From Acanthaster planci (lineage: Eukaryota > Echinodermata > Asteroidea > Valvatida > Acanthasteridae): a stretch of 64,000 nt of DNA. Below are positions 50,601-62,024 of the stretch, in pieces (the stretch's first letter is position 1; the number at the start of each line of letters is the position of its first letter). The position numbers and the translations under genes were made by a program. The notes under the pieces were generated by a model that worked only from the letters and a program-made list of their open reading frames with translations, was not told where the DNA came from and ran no database searches. The stretch lies in NCBI RefSeq assembly GCF_001949145.1, contig NW_019091499.1:1-64000 (forward strand). Reading direction: 5' to 3'.

Positions 50601-53600
50601 AGATTAAATGTTTGTTTTTGTCTGCAACGAAAGGGTGTGACCTCATAACACTGACGTATAGTCAGCAAGTGTGAAATTCTTATAGGCCTAAGGTCTGCGG
50701 TTTGGTTGTAAAACAAGACCTACATTTTTGTTCAAAGAACGAGATATTCGATACTCACATCAAGGACGTGATCCCACACAGCTTTCTGAATTTTACAATT
50801 GTTTTAAGTAGGTAAATTGTTACACGTATTAACGTTTCCTTTTGGCTTGTATTGAGGGTGAGTTTTCAGGGGCGTGGGCTGGTTTGGCCAGGGGGAGGGC
50901 GGTTGCAATTTTCAAGAAAGCGGAACTCCAAACTTCCATTATTTAAACGAGAAAAGCAAAGTGCGCACGTGAAAAGCAGATTGCCCAAGATACATGTAAA
51001 GTCGACTGTCGTTACACGGAATCGGCTATAACAAAATTGAATTGAAGCAAACACACATCTGTGCGCACATTTCTGTGGGGAGAAAATTTGTTACAGCGAA
51101 ATCGCAGCGTACGATATTCCTGTTGCAACGGAAGGTTTTGGGACTCCGTTGCATTGGCGTAACTAGGGGGCTACAGCTGAGGGGGCACCTGGGGTGCACA
51201 AATTTTTTCAGGGGGCACTGACAATAATTGAACTAGGCATATATATTTTTTGTCCATTTCAAAATTTCAAGGGGGGGCACGGGCCTCCGTTGGGGGGACA
51301 CGTGCCCTCGTACCCCCCCCGTAGTTACGCCACTGCTCCGTTGCCTGCAAAACCATTATTGACCCATTTTACGAATCGCAGTAATGAAAACAAGTGCACA
51401 GTACAATGCAGTTGAAGCAAAGCTACACTGGTTCCCGCTTCGCCGAACCATTGCCAAAGAAGGCATAATGGAAATGCGGCAACCAGTCTACCGTATATGT
51501 ACCGTATTCCAGCCCAAAAAGCGTCGTACGTTGCACCACATCGTATGCGAATGCAGCTCTACAGTTGCGAGTCAAAAAATCAGTACCGTTAAAAATGTCT
51601 GTATTTGTATTTTCTGTATTTGTGCATTTAATTTGAGGTTGTACTGCTCGTACTGGAAGTGAGCGTGTTTCCACCAAATTTCCTGCCGAAGCATAATTTT
51701 ATCGCCCGCCTTCGCCAATTGCTCGTCATGACTAGCGTAGTGCACGATTGAAAAATTGGTGATTTTACACTGCTTACAGCCACGCCAGAACAAAATTTCC
51801 TTTCTTATTCCGATAAAAATACACCCCAAATAAGTTTGCTTGACTATTCTCGCTTCCTAAGAGCCCAACTTATCGCCCAACGCTGAATTATTAATGTTGC
51901 TGTCAAAAGAATTAGTACGCCCGCCAATGAGATTGTGCGCTTACATGACGTACATTTTGTGAGACTTAGGCCGTGTCCGAAACGGGCTTCCAGAGCTACG
52001 GCTAGGTCTATTGTCTACGCGTCTCCACGCATTTCCAATGGAGCGAAGACCTAGACCTAGCTGTAGACAAGAGATTCGGATGCGGCCTTAGCTATCCAAT
52101 CGCAACATTTCCTCAAGACATCATGCTTCTTCAGTGACCATCTCGCGTATACTGGGCACGAAATGGGATAGAGGGTATATACCCCCCAACAAGTCCAATC
52201 CCTATACACACCCCAGCCTATTGTCACTTAACACATCCCCCAGTCTGAAAAGAATTCCTGAGATAACCTACCAGTATAACAATGACCAACACGGGGGAGG
52301 GTTCTCTCTGTCCCATAGTTTGCTTCATATGATCTCGCATGCAGGTGGTCGCGCCGCAGTGGGCGAGTTAACTCCGATTGTCGTTCAATCGTAATAATGC
52401 ATATATACAATACACCGAAGCCATCGCACTGCGTTCCGCCTACAACGAATGTCGGATATAACGAACATTTCCTGGGTCCCGCGGATTTCGTAATAACGAG
52501 AGTCGACTGTATTTGCTGTTTTACTTTTCAGTCATCGTGTATAAAAAAAACCCACGTACTTTCACCTAAATGAAATAACGTAATGTTGTTTGTTTTACAA
52601 AATAGAATATAAACGCCTCAAGCGGAACTCCCTTCTGCTGGCGGGGTGGGGGGGAGCACCCCCCCAACCTACGCCCTTGGTTTTCATCCTCGTTATCGTG
52701 TTTATTGCAAGAATCATTATATTTACCTGATGAAGAAGTTTTCTCCAAACAGTAGTGGCAATTTAGTGGTTTTGATTGCTGCTCAATGCTGTCGTGTTCC
52801 GAGGCTCAACCCTTTGCTCCCCCCCCCAATTCTAAATGAGGTAACTGTACGGGCACCTATATGTCAACATACCTCTTTTTAAGATGTTACTTCTGAGTTC
52901 CAGTGGCAACAATTTATCGCATTGTTTATTGTATGAATGTCGTGAAAACGCCTCAAATTTCTGGACCATATTCGATTTGATGATGCCTTTCCAAAATTCA
53001 AAGCTTTAACTAGGAGAGGATCCAGGATTTTCCAAAGCGGAGGGGGGGTGAACTAAAAATGTTAGGGTTGCGGCCGTAAACTTAGGGAGGTTGGAAGCAG
53101 GGTTGTTTTTAAACCTTTGTCGCATTTATGGGGCTGGGTCCATTTTGTTTTCCCCGAACTTTTTCTTTTCTTTTTATTCATTTATTAATTTATGGGGGGG
53201 GGGCAACCCCCATGCCCCTGGAAAATGGGAAAGTAATCTAAACAATCCATCGTTTGGGTGATGTTAACTACAGGTCTCTGTCGAGCTTACCCGTCAGGAC
53301 GCAAAATTTTCGGCGGTGAAAATTGGCGACAGTGTTTTATTGCTCCGAACCTCTGGTTTGGAAGACAACTGATTATTCATATTCCAAGCACAGCCTTGAT
53401 TCACATAACAGAAAACTAAAGCTTTTTACTCAGCAGCTATGATTTTGTAAAAACTTTCCATTTTATTCTCTAGTTTAAAGAATTGTTCATCGGAAACAAA
53501 AAGTTGAAATCCGTGACTGTATCGGAATTGCGGTAAGTAGGCGGTATTGTCGTTTGCATGCTAAAAGTTGTCCATCTTTAGTAGCTACATGTTGGCCTAT

Positions 53601-56600
53601 ATTTATATCTCAACATGTTTCTAACATGAGTGTAACATTAATGCAATGTGGATGTTTTCTGACTGCAGAAACGGAAGCATTATTGCCGACGTGAAACTAG
53701 AATTTAAAGAAGTTCTCAACATCAAAGAGCGCGAAGAAGTGATAATGACTCTCTTCGAGCAAGTTGTACTGAATGGAACGTTGGGGGCGTTTGAGGTGGA
53801 AGACTTGAAGCTTGTATCGGGGAATGGTTTGTGCGATAAGATTTGTCAAACCGTCATACTTTAACTTTTTTTCTATATTCCTGAGGTTTGAATGTAATAT
53901 CTGTCAAAGTGTCTGAAATTAAAGTTGTAATTGCCGCAAATCAAAGTAGGCTTATATCAGTAGAATTCCGCTCTTCAACACCAACTCAAGCTCTGACCTG
54001 TAATTGATACGAAGATGGTTTTCTGGAAGCCTAAAAATATCTTTCCTACATTAGGGGAAGTTATGGAGCTGAACAATGCATGTGATGTTCGACCGTGCCT
54101 TCAGACTGAGATGAAATGCATGGCTTCAGGAATCAAGTGTACAGCAAGTTGTAGCGACAACAAAGGCTACTGTTTGAATAATTCTACATGTCAAGAAAGT
54201 AATGATTACATTCAATGCAAGTGAGTTGTCGTATAGTTCATATATTTCCCATCTTATTACGGTCTTTTAACACGTTTTGTAACGCCAAGTGTTAAAACAT
54301 CAACAATTCAGTTACAAGCAGAGCAACATAGTCTGTTGCTTGAACCTAGTCCCTGAAATATTTGTTTCCGCCTGCAGAGATGCACTGAAAACATCGTGTG
54401 TCCATAGCTGGTTTCTGTTCTTATAGCCGTTTGCAAGAATGTGTGTTGCGCCCTCAGCGTTCCTGCTGTTTGTCACTTGGGTCGATTTATATTATTTGGC
54501 ATGGTTAATATCACTTTCTTCGGTTTTACCATGGTTTTACAGATGCAAGAAAGGTTTCTTCGGCTATCGATGTGATAAGAAACCATTGCCACCAAGTGGT
54601 GGGAGAGATGGTAGGTTGGCATGTAGCGTTACGTGCATTAAACTCTTTTTGTTCAAAAGTTTTCCCAACCAAATATGTCTACTTACCAAATACAAGATAT
54701 TTATCCGGACAATAGCCTCTAAAAAATAACACATTTACGAGTCGTATAGTTTATGACGCTGCCAACGGTTGTTACATTTGTTCAAGATGCCAAACGTCAC
54801 AACTGTGACGGGTTCTGTCATATGCATTTTCTTAAAGTAACCTTTTGTTGAGGGTTAAAAATATCATGAAACCAGTCTTGTCTTGCAGATAATGCCTACA
54901 TCGGAATCATCGCAGCTGCTGGGATCGCTGTTGTCTTACTGCTAGTGATGATAATTGGATGTGGCTATAACAGATTAGTTAACCGGGGGAAGGAATGTGA
55001 TACGTAAGTGTTGGGTGAAGTATAGACACTACAATGGGTATGGGCGATGAATATTCAGTGCCCTGCTATTAATTACTGGAATTTCCCTAACTTACTGAAA
55101 AACATTGAATTTGTTATTAGTCTTTTTTGCGTCTTTTTACTAATATATAAACTCCATCTAAGCCTAGTGGATATTCACTAGACAAGGCAGCAAGCTTTGA
55201 AGTACAGTTCAAACAGATCATTGGAACTTAACTGATAGTTCAGGGTTTTAGTCATTGGTGATTGCCTAAATTATACAGAAAGAGAACTGTGATGTGCAAT
55301 CGTCCGTGGGGAAAGGTGGTAGCAGTCCTTTCATTGGTCAGTTTTCGAAATGAACATGGCTGATGTTTGTCTTGTCTTGCTTGATGGTGAATTTATCGTA
55401 GCTAATTGTCAGTAGCTACAAAGTGGTCTGCTGCTTTGCAGAGAAGAATCAGACCAGCCTCAAATTGCCTCTCTACCAAAAGATCCCATCCGAGGTTCTG
55501 TTTCATTTATGTTACATTACGTTCCCTATAGTTACCTAATGCTAATCTGGCAGCACGTTTTTGTACAGTTTCGGTGTGGCCCAGCAATGTTGATGATGTT
55601 TACCTCTGATTGTTCTGTAGTATCCGAATTGCTTTCGACTGCTTGTGCCATCAGCCACCAAATGGGATGCTGAGGCACATTCAGCGTTAATGACTGAAGT
55701 ATTGGCATGTTAATGATGCACATAACCAGTCAGGTCGTAAGGAGGCAACGCACGACGCCACGCGCTATGCGCAACGGGGGAGGAGCGATGTTTAGACAGA
55801 AAAATATGAAAGATGGAAAGGACGATACCAAGGGGGCAGCACGATGTGACGCCAGTTTTCAAAAGTAATGGCAAGAAAGCGACTGCATGCAAAGGAACCG
55901 TCGCGTTGTAAAGTTGTGTCACGTACGCACCAAGTGATTGCAAGCTTCCATTGGATGCGCACTCAAGTTGTGCGTTAACTTTGGGTTCCATTTAGCTGTG
56001 GGCGTGGTTTGTTTGTTTTGCGCCGCGCGATTGTATAGCGCCGCTGTTACCGTCTTTGGTTTGAACTGTGGTGACGTAACACTTACGACCTGGATAGGAA
56101 GAAGCGACTGTCCAATCCGATGGCTCTACCCAAACAGTAAAAAACTATGCCACAGCTTGATGCTACGGAACGTTGCGATTGTGCGACGATGCCATGCGAC
56201 AGTGTACTGTGAACAGCACTTCGCTGGTGGAGACAGACCCAAGCAGAAATGCCACACATGGCGTGTGGAATTCTTTAAGACAGACTTGTTGCAAGGGCAT
56301 TATGCGGGCTGCAGTTCAACTCTGGGCAATAAATCTCACGTGGAAGTTGACTCGCTGTTGTTGTCTATGAAAAATGTGGAACGACATGGAGAAAATAAGA
56401 CCATGTTATATCTTTAGTGTGGTTACGGCTTGGTTTACATAGCCTACTTTAGGGATCTATATGGAAGAAAATTATTAGGAAACTGAAAATGGAAACGTGT
56501 AGTTTTTACTACATGTTTAAAGGAGTGGGGGTATACCCCTTTCATTGGATACCTGCACACGAATCCAAATATCAATATTACTTACTATGTTTCCCTTAAA

Positions 56601-57570
56601 ATGCTTATTTTTCTTATATATTTGATAATTAGTCAGTATCTTTTTTATTTAATTATTTTTTTGTTTTGTTTTTCCAATTCAGGTCTAAGCTGTTCCCAGC
56701 TGAGAATTCGGTGGCTCTGGAGATGCTAGATGAACCTCCTCCTGTTGTAGGGGGCGTGGCTTGTCAGACAATCGAATCCTTTCTCCTGACCAAGTATATG
56801 AAGCATGGCGTTCCACCCAAACCAGGTATGATTAAAATTCTGTTGCCAGAGTTAGACATGATTGGAAAATACCAACACACCTTGTGTACATGTCTATTAA
56901 TTTTGTAACGAAATTTGTAATGTCTACCCCTTAATCTGAATACCGGTACATTGTTTCGTTTTAAAAGTCCAAACTATTTTCTAGGAATATACATGTATTC
57001 TAATAGACATGCAGGATTTGAGCAAGCAAAGACAGAATTGATAGGCTGTGTTTTAGAAACATTTCGTCGCTCTGGTGTTAAAACCAGAAAATAAGAGATT
57101 CAACACGTCAGAGTGATGGTGCTAATAATAATAATGATAAAATGGATTTGACAGACACCCTACGTTAAATTAACCTCAGGGTGATTTCCATTGACAAATA
57201 GGGAGTACAAATAGTTTTCAAAAAATTCTCGTCTGATTTTGGAGGTTTTCAGCACGAGATCGTTCAGACCAATGAATCTTTCCTTCTGGCGAAAGCTCAG
57301 CGAGAACGTGAGGCTGCTGTTAACAATGTTCCAGCAAGCAGCACACAGAGCGGTAACGGGGCCTCACCGCCTCCAACCTCGGCACCAACCCCGGTGGGGT
57401 CGACAGAACAAGACTGTAAGACCGAACAAGAAAAACAACCGAGTACGGAACCAAAGCAAGGAATAAGCAATAAGGCCTTTGTGGAGGATGAATGCGACAT
57501 AGTTCCCACCGCAGAGGTAACTGGAGAGGAGGCCAAAGCAGACATTGGAAAGAAGATTATAAAAGTATGA
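41675..57570 (+). CDS. SEA-EGF membrane protein with Thr-rich stalk (paralogue of the Reeler-mucin gene)
   Basis: Eleven exons: 41675-41840, 47976-48113, 48740-48865, 49882-49991, 53474-53532, 53669-53826, 54055-54220, 54543-54610, 54889-55003, 56683-56825, 57245-57570 (TGA). All phases agree; 1575 nt give 524 residues plus stop. Order: signal peptide or signal anchor (hydrophobic LPLVIFIFCLCLTM at about 24-37); acidic Thr-rich stalk from two duplicated exons (56-143); SEA (about 144-252; LRNGSIIADVKLEF, cleavage motif near 202); ten-cysteine EGF region (about 257-327); TM (about 334-354); a 165-residue tail rich in Gln, Glu, Lys, Ser and Pro. It is expected at the plasma membrane with a possibly self-cleaved ectodomain. 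Six exons match the opposite-strand mucin gene in phase and closely in length. The phases of exons 9 and 10 join directly, but extra tail exons cannot be excluded. No named orthologue recognised. Confidence 0.85.
41841..47975. other. Intron 1 of the plus-strand SEA-EGF gene
   Basis: About 6.1 kb with no supported exon. It contains palindromic TGTACA stretches (44834-44863, 45008-45036) and a short tandem array (46565-46663). Open frames inside lack family features or splice support. Confidence 0.6.
46565..46663. repeat. Minisatellite, about 20-bp unit, five copies
   Basis: Units of the type GTGTGTACGACGTATGATCA repeat about five times with one interrupted copy (ACGACCGTGGTACGAC). Confidence 0.85.
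47976..48113 (+). CDS. Thr-rich stalk exon, copy 1
   Basis: 138 nt, phase 1 to phase 1, encoding acidic Thr-rich sequence (VDNEPGTTLSTTVETVEE, then TTQELTT). It can be skipped or repeated without changing frame. It belongs to the 41675-57570 gene. Confidence 0.8.
48740..48865 (+). CDS. Thr-rich stalk exon, copy 2
   Basis: 126 nt, phase 1 to phase 1 (LDNETGTVLNTTVDTLEE, then STPELIT). It is homologous to copy 1 in sequence, splice sites and intron flanks (the preceding AATGAGAAACCATTTCCTAA block is at 47870 and 48640). It belongs to the 41675-57570 gene. Confidence 0.8.
51144..51343. mobile_element. hAT-type MITE with 8-bp target-site duplication
   Basis: A 184-bp element (51152-51335) starts CATTGGCGTAACTA and ends TAGTTACGCCACTG. 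It is flanked by CTCCGTTG on both sides (51144-51151 and 51336-51343). An 8-bp duplication with CAGTGGCG-like ends is characteristic of the hAT superfamily. The interior is G-rich and non-coding. Confidence 0.85.
52207..52326. repeat. Diverged copy of the 17982-18198 repeat family
   Basis: Shares CTTAACACATCCCCC, GTCTGAAA.GAATTCC, ACAATGACCAACA and GGGTTCTCTC.GTC.CATA with the right half of that element. Confidence 0.65.
55004..56682. other. Intron in the cytoplasmic-tail region of the plus-strand gene
   Basis: A phase 2 intron. It contains a diverged copy of the repeat seen at 37365-37585 (about 55885-56100, sharing GTTAACTT..GGTTCCAT, GGCGTGGTTT and GTGACGTAACACTTACGA). A possible extra exon at 55442-55494 does not fit the phase. 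Confidence 0.6.
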
Positions 57571-60150
57571 AATGACATCACGAAGTGTCTGTTGGAGAAA
57601 AGAATGGAAAGTTTTGACTGCTCATGTTCGTATCGTAGTACATGTATTGACGTAGAACCTAGACTTTCTATTAATTTACGATTTTTACTCACTATGCCTT
57701 CATTTGTAACAGCTTAGCATTGGTTACTTATAATCGTGGGGAAGGAAGGGCCCATGACGAGTAGTTAGTACACATTTTAAGCAATACATGTATTCGAACG
57801 TCGATCTGAACATGTGGAGTATGATCACGTTGTAAAATGTATATTAGAATCGTTAACAGCTGTAAAAACATCATACATTTTGAGAATTTGGAAGTCGGCT
57901 GGCTGATATGCGTTCCTTTTGCCAAAGAATGCAGGAGTTGGTGATTGTTGTGATCTCTGCATTATGAGAAACTGAATTTTAACAGCAGAGCATGACTAAA
58001 TTCATCTTCAATTAATCAAACTTGAAAACAGTTATTAATGGTAGATTCTCCTCCATTGGATAAGATTTATCTTAGTTGAGTGGTTGAGTTAAGCTTCGAT
58101 TTATTTGAAGGACACTACCGTCTAAACATGATTTCCAAGGGGAGCATGAACGGTGCATTCTTGAGTTTGTTGCTGTTTTATGAGCCATAAACTACAAACA
58201 GATCAAGTATACCTACTGTTGTCGTAAAAACCAAATCTCTTCAGATTGAAGTAAATACTTAGTTTGATACAAATGGTTTGATAAACCGTCTTCAGGTGTG
58301 ACTTACATAACGACTAAAATAAGAAATGGAACTGTTAGTGATGTATGTGATTGTTATAGGTACCAGCTGTTGGCCATATCGTAATACGACCCGAGGCAGC
58401 GGATGGGTATAAATGGAGACTGGCCATGAACAAGATGTGACTTCAACTCAGTTGCAAAGTGTGTGTCAGCTTGTCAGGTAGTTGTTGGAGTGGGATTGCC
58501 GTCTTGTGCTCCATAGAGAAGTAAATTGTACACGCCGTGTCTATATACATTTCATGTACCAATATTTCAACTTCAGCTTCTTGTTTCGTGTTCCATGGGT
58601 ATTGCCCAAGCTGAAACATCTTTTTGAGCTATTAATATTTGGAAGTACATTTGCTTCTGAGCTCAATATGCTTATCCCTTGTAAATGAAAGAGGGATGCT
58701 ATAGTATATATATAAAACAAGAAACATTCTTTCCAAAATATTGCTGTCGTTCACTAGATATTGCAGATCAGTTTGTTTTAAAGGGACTGTGTTTTCCAAA
58801 ATGAGGGGTTACTCCTAATTACAGATTAAACATGTACATGTTTAGTCGAGTTTCTTAACATCTGTTTCTATTGTGTATGCAGATTGTTTTAAGAATAATT
58901 TTAACATCAGTAAGTGAACAAATTCGTAATGTTGTAAATGCATCCGGTTGTCATGCTGTACTTAAAGTCTGTAGCTCATTTATTTCACTTTCTTTTCATG
59001 ATTCTTTTGTAATTTTCACAGTCCACATGCTTTTCTTTTTTTCTCTTGTAATGTTACTTCTAATTAATGTAATTAATTGTCGGAAATTAATTCCTTAAGT
59101 AAAGCTATAATTTTCCTATTCCAATGTTCGTCTGCACCTCGTATTGGTTCTCTAGCTTATTGTTTTTATGCACTAGTAGTTTCCGCTGTATATTGCACTA
59201 AAGTATTAAACCTATTGTGCAGATTTTGCATCTACTGGGGCTGAGAATGCCAGACAGTTAACATCGATGTGTGATTGGAGTACTTACGTTCGAATAAGTA
59301 TATATATACTTTTCTGTGATTTCAGAGAATAGAAAAATTACTGTGAACTTGAAATGATCTATTTGCTCTCTGTACTGTAATTTTCAAACTGATGACGTTA
59401 ACATACCTTAATATTTGCTGTCCGCATAATAGTATAATTAATTCGAAGACGTGTGACATTGTGAGATTTTATTCTTTTAGTTTTTGTCATTTCACTTATC
59501 ATTTTACAAGATTATTGCGTACACTATATTAATTCCATGAAGACTTGAACTGAACTGCAGAAGGGAAAGAAAGGTCGTGGATTCGAGTGTGGGCGTCACT
59601 GGGATATTTTTCAAAGGGACAGGAGATATTCAGGGGAAGGGGTGAAGTGCTCATCACCGGCGAAATAATAATCCATTATCGGTGGAAAGGAGTGTGTGAT
59701 TTCCGAGGTATTTCCAACCAATTTTTGATTTTCATCTCCTTTCCCTTGTTTTGTTTCTCTAAGCCTTTTCTTTCCTTTCTTTCTCCCATTTGCCCTCTGA
59801 CACTACGAACATCTAACAGAAGAAACACAGTTCACCAACAAACAATGAGTGTCCATTGTTATTGCCCCGTGCTTCGTTTGTTAGATGTTCATGGTTTGAC
59901 GCCCGTATATTTTAATCTCTAGTAAACGTTGTGATCGTTTCCTCACTTGATCGTAAGAAGAGTTTGAGATGATTATGAATTTCATGGGCAGAAAAAAGTA
60001 CATGCTTAATTGATGTAGAATATGGCGATATCAAACCTGCTCTTAGGGCATTCTGGTAGGCTGAGAATGTCGTTAATTAACTGATAATACATTTAAATGT
60101 GTGTAACGTGCTGAATTCAATGCGTTGGTGTCAATACCAACCCCTGTTTT
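57571..60150. other. 3' UTR of the plus-strand SEA-EGF gene and intergenic DNA
   Basis: AT-rich sequence, consistent with UTR for the first kilobase or so. No coding exon or structured repeat recognised. Confidence 0.4.
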
Positions 60151-60169
60151 TTCATAGGATGTAGGTTTG

Positions 60170-60280
60170 CGGGTACACCATGTAAAAATTCTCTTTTGGG
60201 AAGAGGTGTGGTTCTGAGAAGAACCGGTGAGTGTTCAACTCGACGTTTCGGCCAGTATGCTCTGGCCGTCCTCAGGGGAA
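60170..60280 (-). repeat. Conserved hairpin repeat (retroelement-associated motif)
   Basis: Read on the minus strand: CCTGAGGACGGCCAG, then AGCATA, then CTGGCCGAAACGTCGAGTT, a perfect six-base stem (GGCCAG/CTGGCC) flanked by CTGAGGA and GAAAC. A second hairpin (GGTTCTGAGAAGAACC) and the string CACCATGTA lie next to it. The related, rearranged copy is at 7072-7261. I recall this motif as widespread in invertebrate retroelements, possibly Penelope-like, but cannot verify it. Confidence 0.6.
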
Positions 60281-62024
60281 TGTGTAGGCCATGCAAAGCT
60301 TCAAATCTTACCCTGTTTTTTCGTTTTGCTTAATTTTCTCGCGTTTGTGTCGTCCACTTGGTAATAAGGTTTTTTTTATTTGTTTATATCTATAAACGAT
60401 AACCAGTCGTAGAATATGATTATTTCTGTTGTGTTTTACCTTAAGTGCCTTAATTGCATTTGCATCCATTCTTAATACTCCGTCCGTATTTCATCTAGCC
60501 ATTTTTGAAACAAAAAGATTTTAGATAAAAGTGGTGTCGAAGTCTGATTTTTTCTGCTTTGTTTTCTGATCTGTGTAGGTCTGGGGGTCAAAAGCGTCTA
60601 TTTGTCTTTCCTTGTTGCTAGCTGAGAATCCGTACAGTGGCATTACAGCGATGGGGCACTTTGTTCTGGAAGCCTTCGTTGGGACGGGGTCTGTGTCCCG
60701 GGCGGGCTTGTGTGCCTCGACATCTTGTCTTCGACAAAAAGTCGTAAAGAAGTCACTTGACTTGCTCCCCTCAAGGTGCATTCTACGAAATCACTAAATT
60801 CCTGTTGTCGAGTACAGTAATATTTTGTGATTCCACGGGAGTGCCATAATCATGCAGGAGCAAGTGTAGAGCTTCTTTTCTATAAGTCAAGCATTTTGTA
60901 CTAATGGATTCTAACTCAGGATAATTTGTTCACAAAAACCTTAAACTTCTGGACCTATTTGCACACACAGGCTACATTTACACCTGAGCGTGAGGTTTAA
61001 GTACCATTTGGGGGCAGGACAAAAAAGACAAATCGTGGTTAATCCTTAAATTAAGGAATTTGATTTAGCGGTCATTATCTTGAATTTCCAGTAAGACACA
61101 CGAGGCCACCCTCTTCCTAAGCGTCACCAGGCGGCGATATTTCTCATCGATTTTGCACTTGGGTGTGTATTTAGTGCTGTGCGCAGCCATCAAGCAACCT
61201 TGTCCTGGGATAGTGAACGGGGACTAGTTTCAGTCCTTTCTGTGCGTCACACTCCCGGGATATCTGATTTTAATATAAAGAGATCAAAACAAGAATTTAG
61301 TCACTATGGAGAAGCAGATCCTGATTCGATGCATTACGAAAATGAGTTGTGGCGTTTGGAACTATGACTTAGTGCACCAAGCGCCCTCTAGAAAATGAGC
61401 CCAACCCATTTTATCTCCTCCATAACGGACCATGCACCAGAACTATTTAAGGCACCAAATAAATGATTGGCGGTTTTATCGGCTATTGTAAGGAATCAAT
61501 GCTCTGAACAAGAGCAAAAAGAAATTGTATTAATACATATACTAGGATCGCCGTGATTTTGCACTTCGTTTGACATAGGTACAAATGCATTTACAATGAA
61601 CTCAAGTTTTTATATCTTTGGTGACAGTGTTGCAGATTTAATTATACCTTTTCATAACTTTCCCACAAAGGCCATTTTTATCGATAATGTACTTTCATTT
61701 TGAAATGTTTGACAATTTTCTACATTTACACGAGATCGCAATTATTCTGCAGAACCATGATTCCACAATTCGCAATGAAAAGATCTGTTCTCTGTTATAA
61801 TCCATGGACGATAAATCAAAGTGGAAGACCCCTCGAGGAAGAATTCTATTTGAATTTGCTACGTACATGTAAATGGTTGCCAAATAACACAGAACTGGTG
61901 GTTATGTTTAAAAGTTTGGAGATTGAATTGCTTATGTAATACATTTAAAAACAGCAATTAAAATTCAATATAATTTTGTTTCTTGTTGAGATGGTTGGTG
62001 TATGGCGTTAAAATAGCGAACGGG
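60281..62024. other. Intergenic, nothing recognised
   Basis: Only short chance reading frames; no splice-supported exon or RNA gene. Confidence 0.35.

Larger units (their letters stand above)
49992..53473. other. Intron inside the SEA domain, repeat-bearing
   Basis: A phase 0 intron of about 3.5 kb. It contains a hAT-type MITE (51152-51335), a diverged copy of the 17982-18198 inverted-repeat family (52207-52326) and several G/C homopolymers. No other exon is supported. Confidence 0.65.

Noticed and set aside
55442-55494. Possible additional tail exon of the SEA-EGF gene (TEESDQPQIASLPKDPIR)
   Set aside because: It leaves in phase 1 while the next exon at 56683 needs phase 2, so inclusion introduces a stop. 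It could still be an alternative end.
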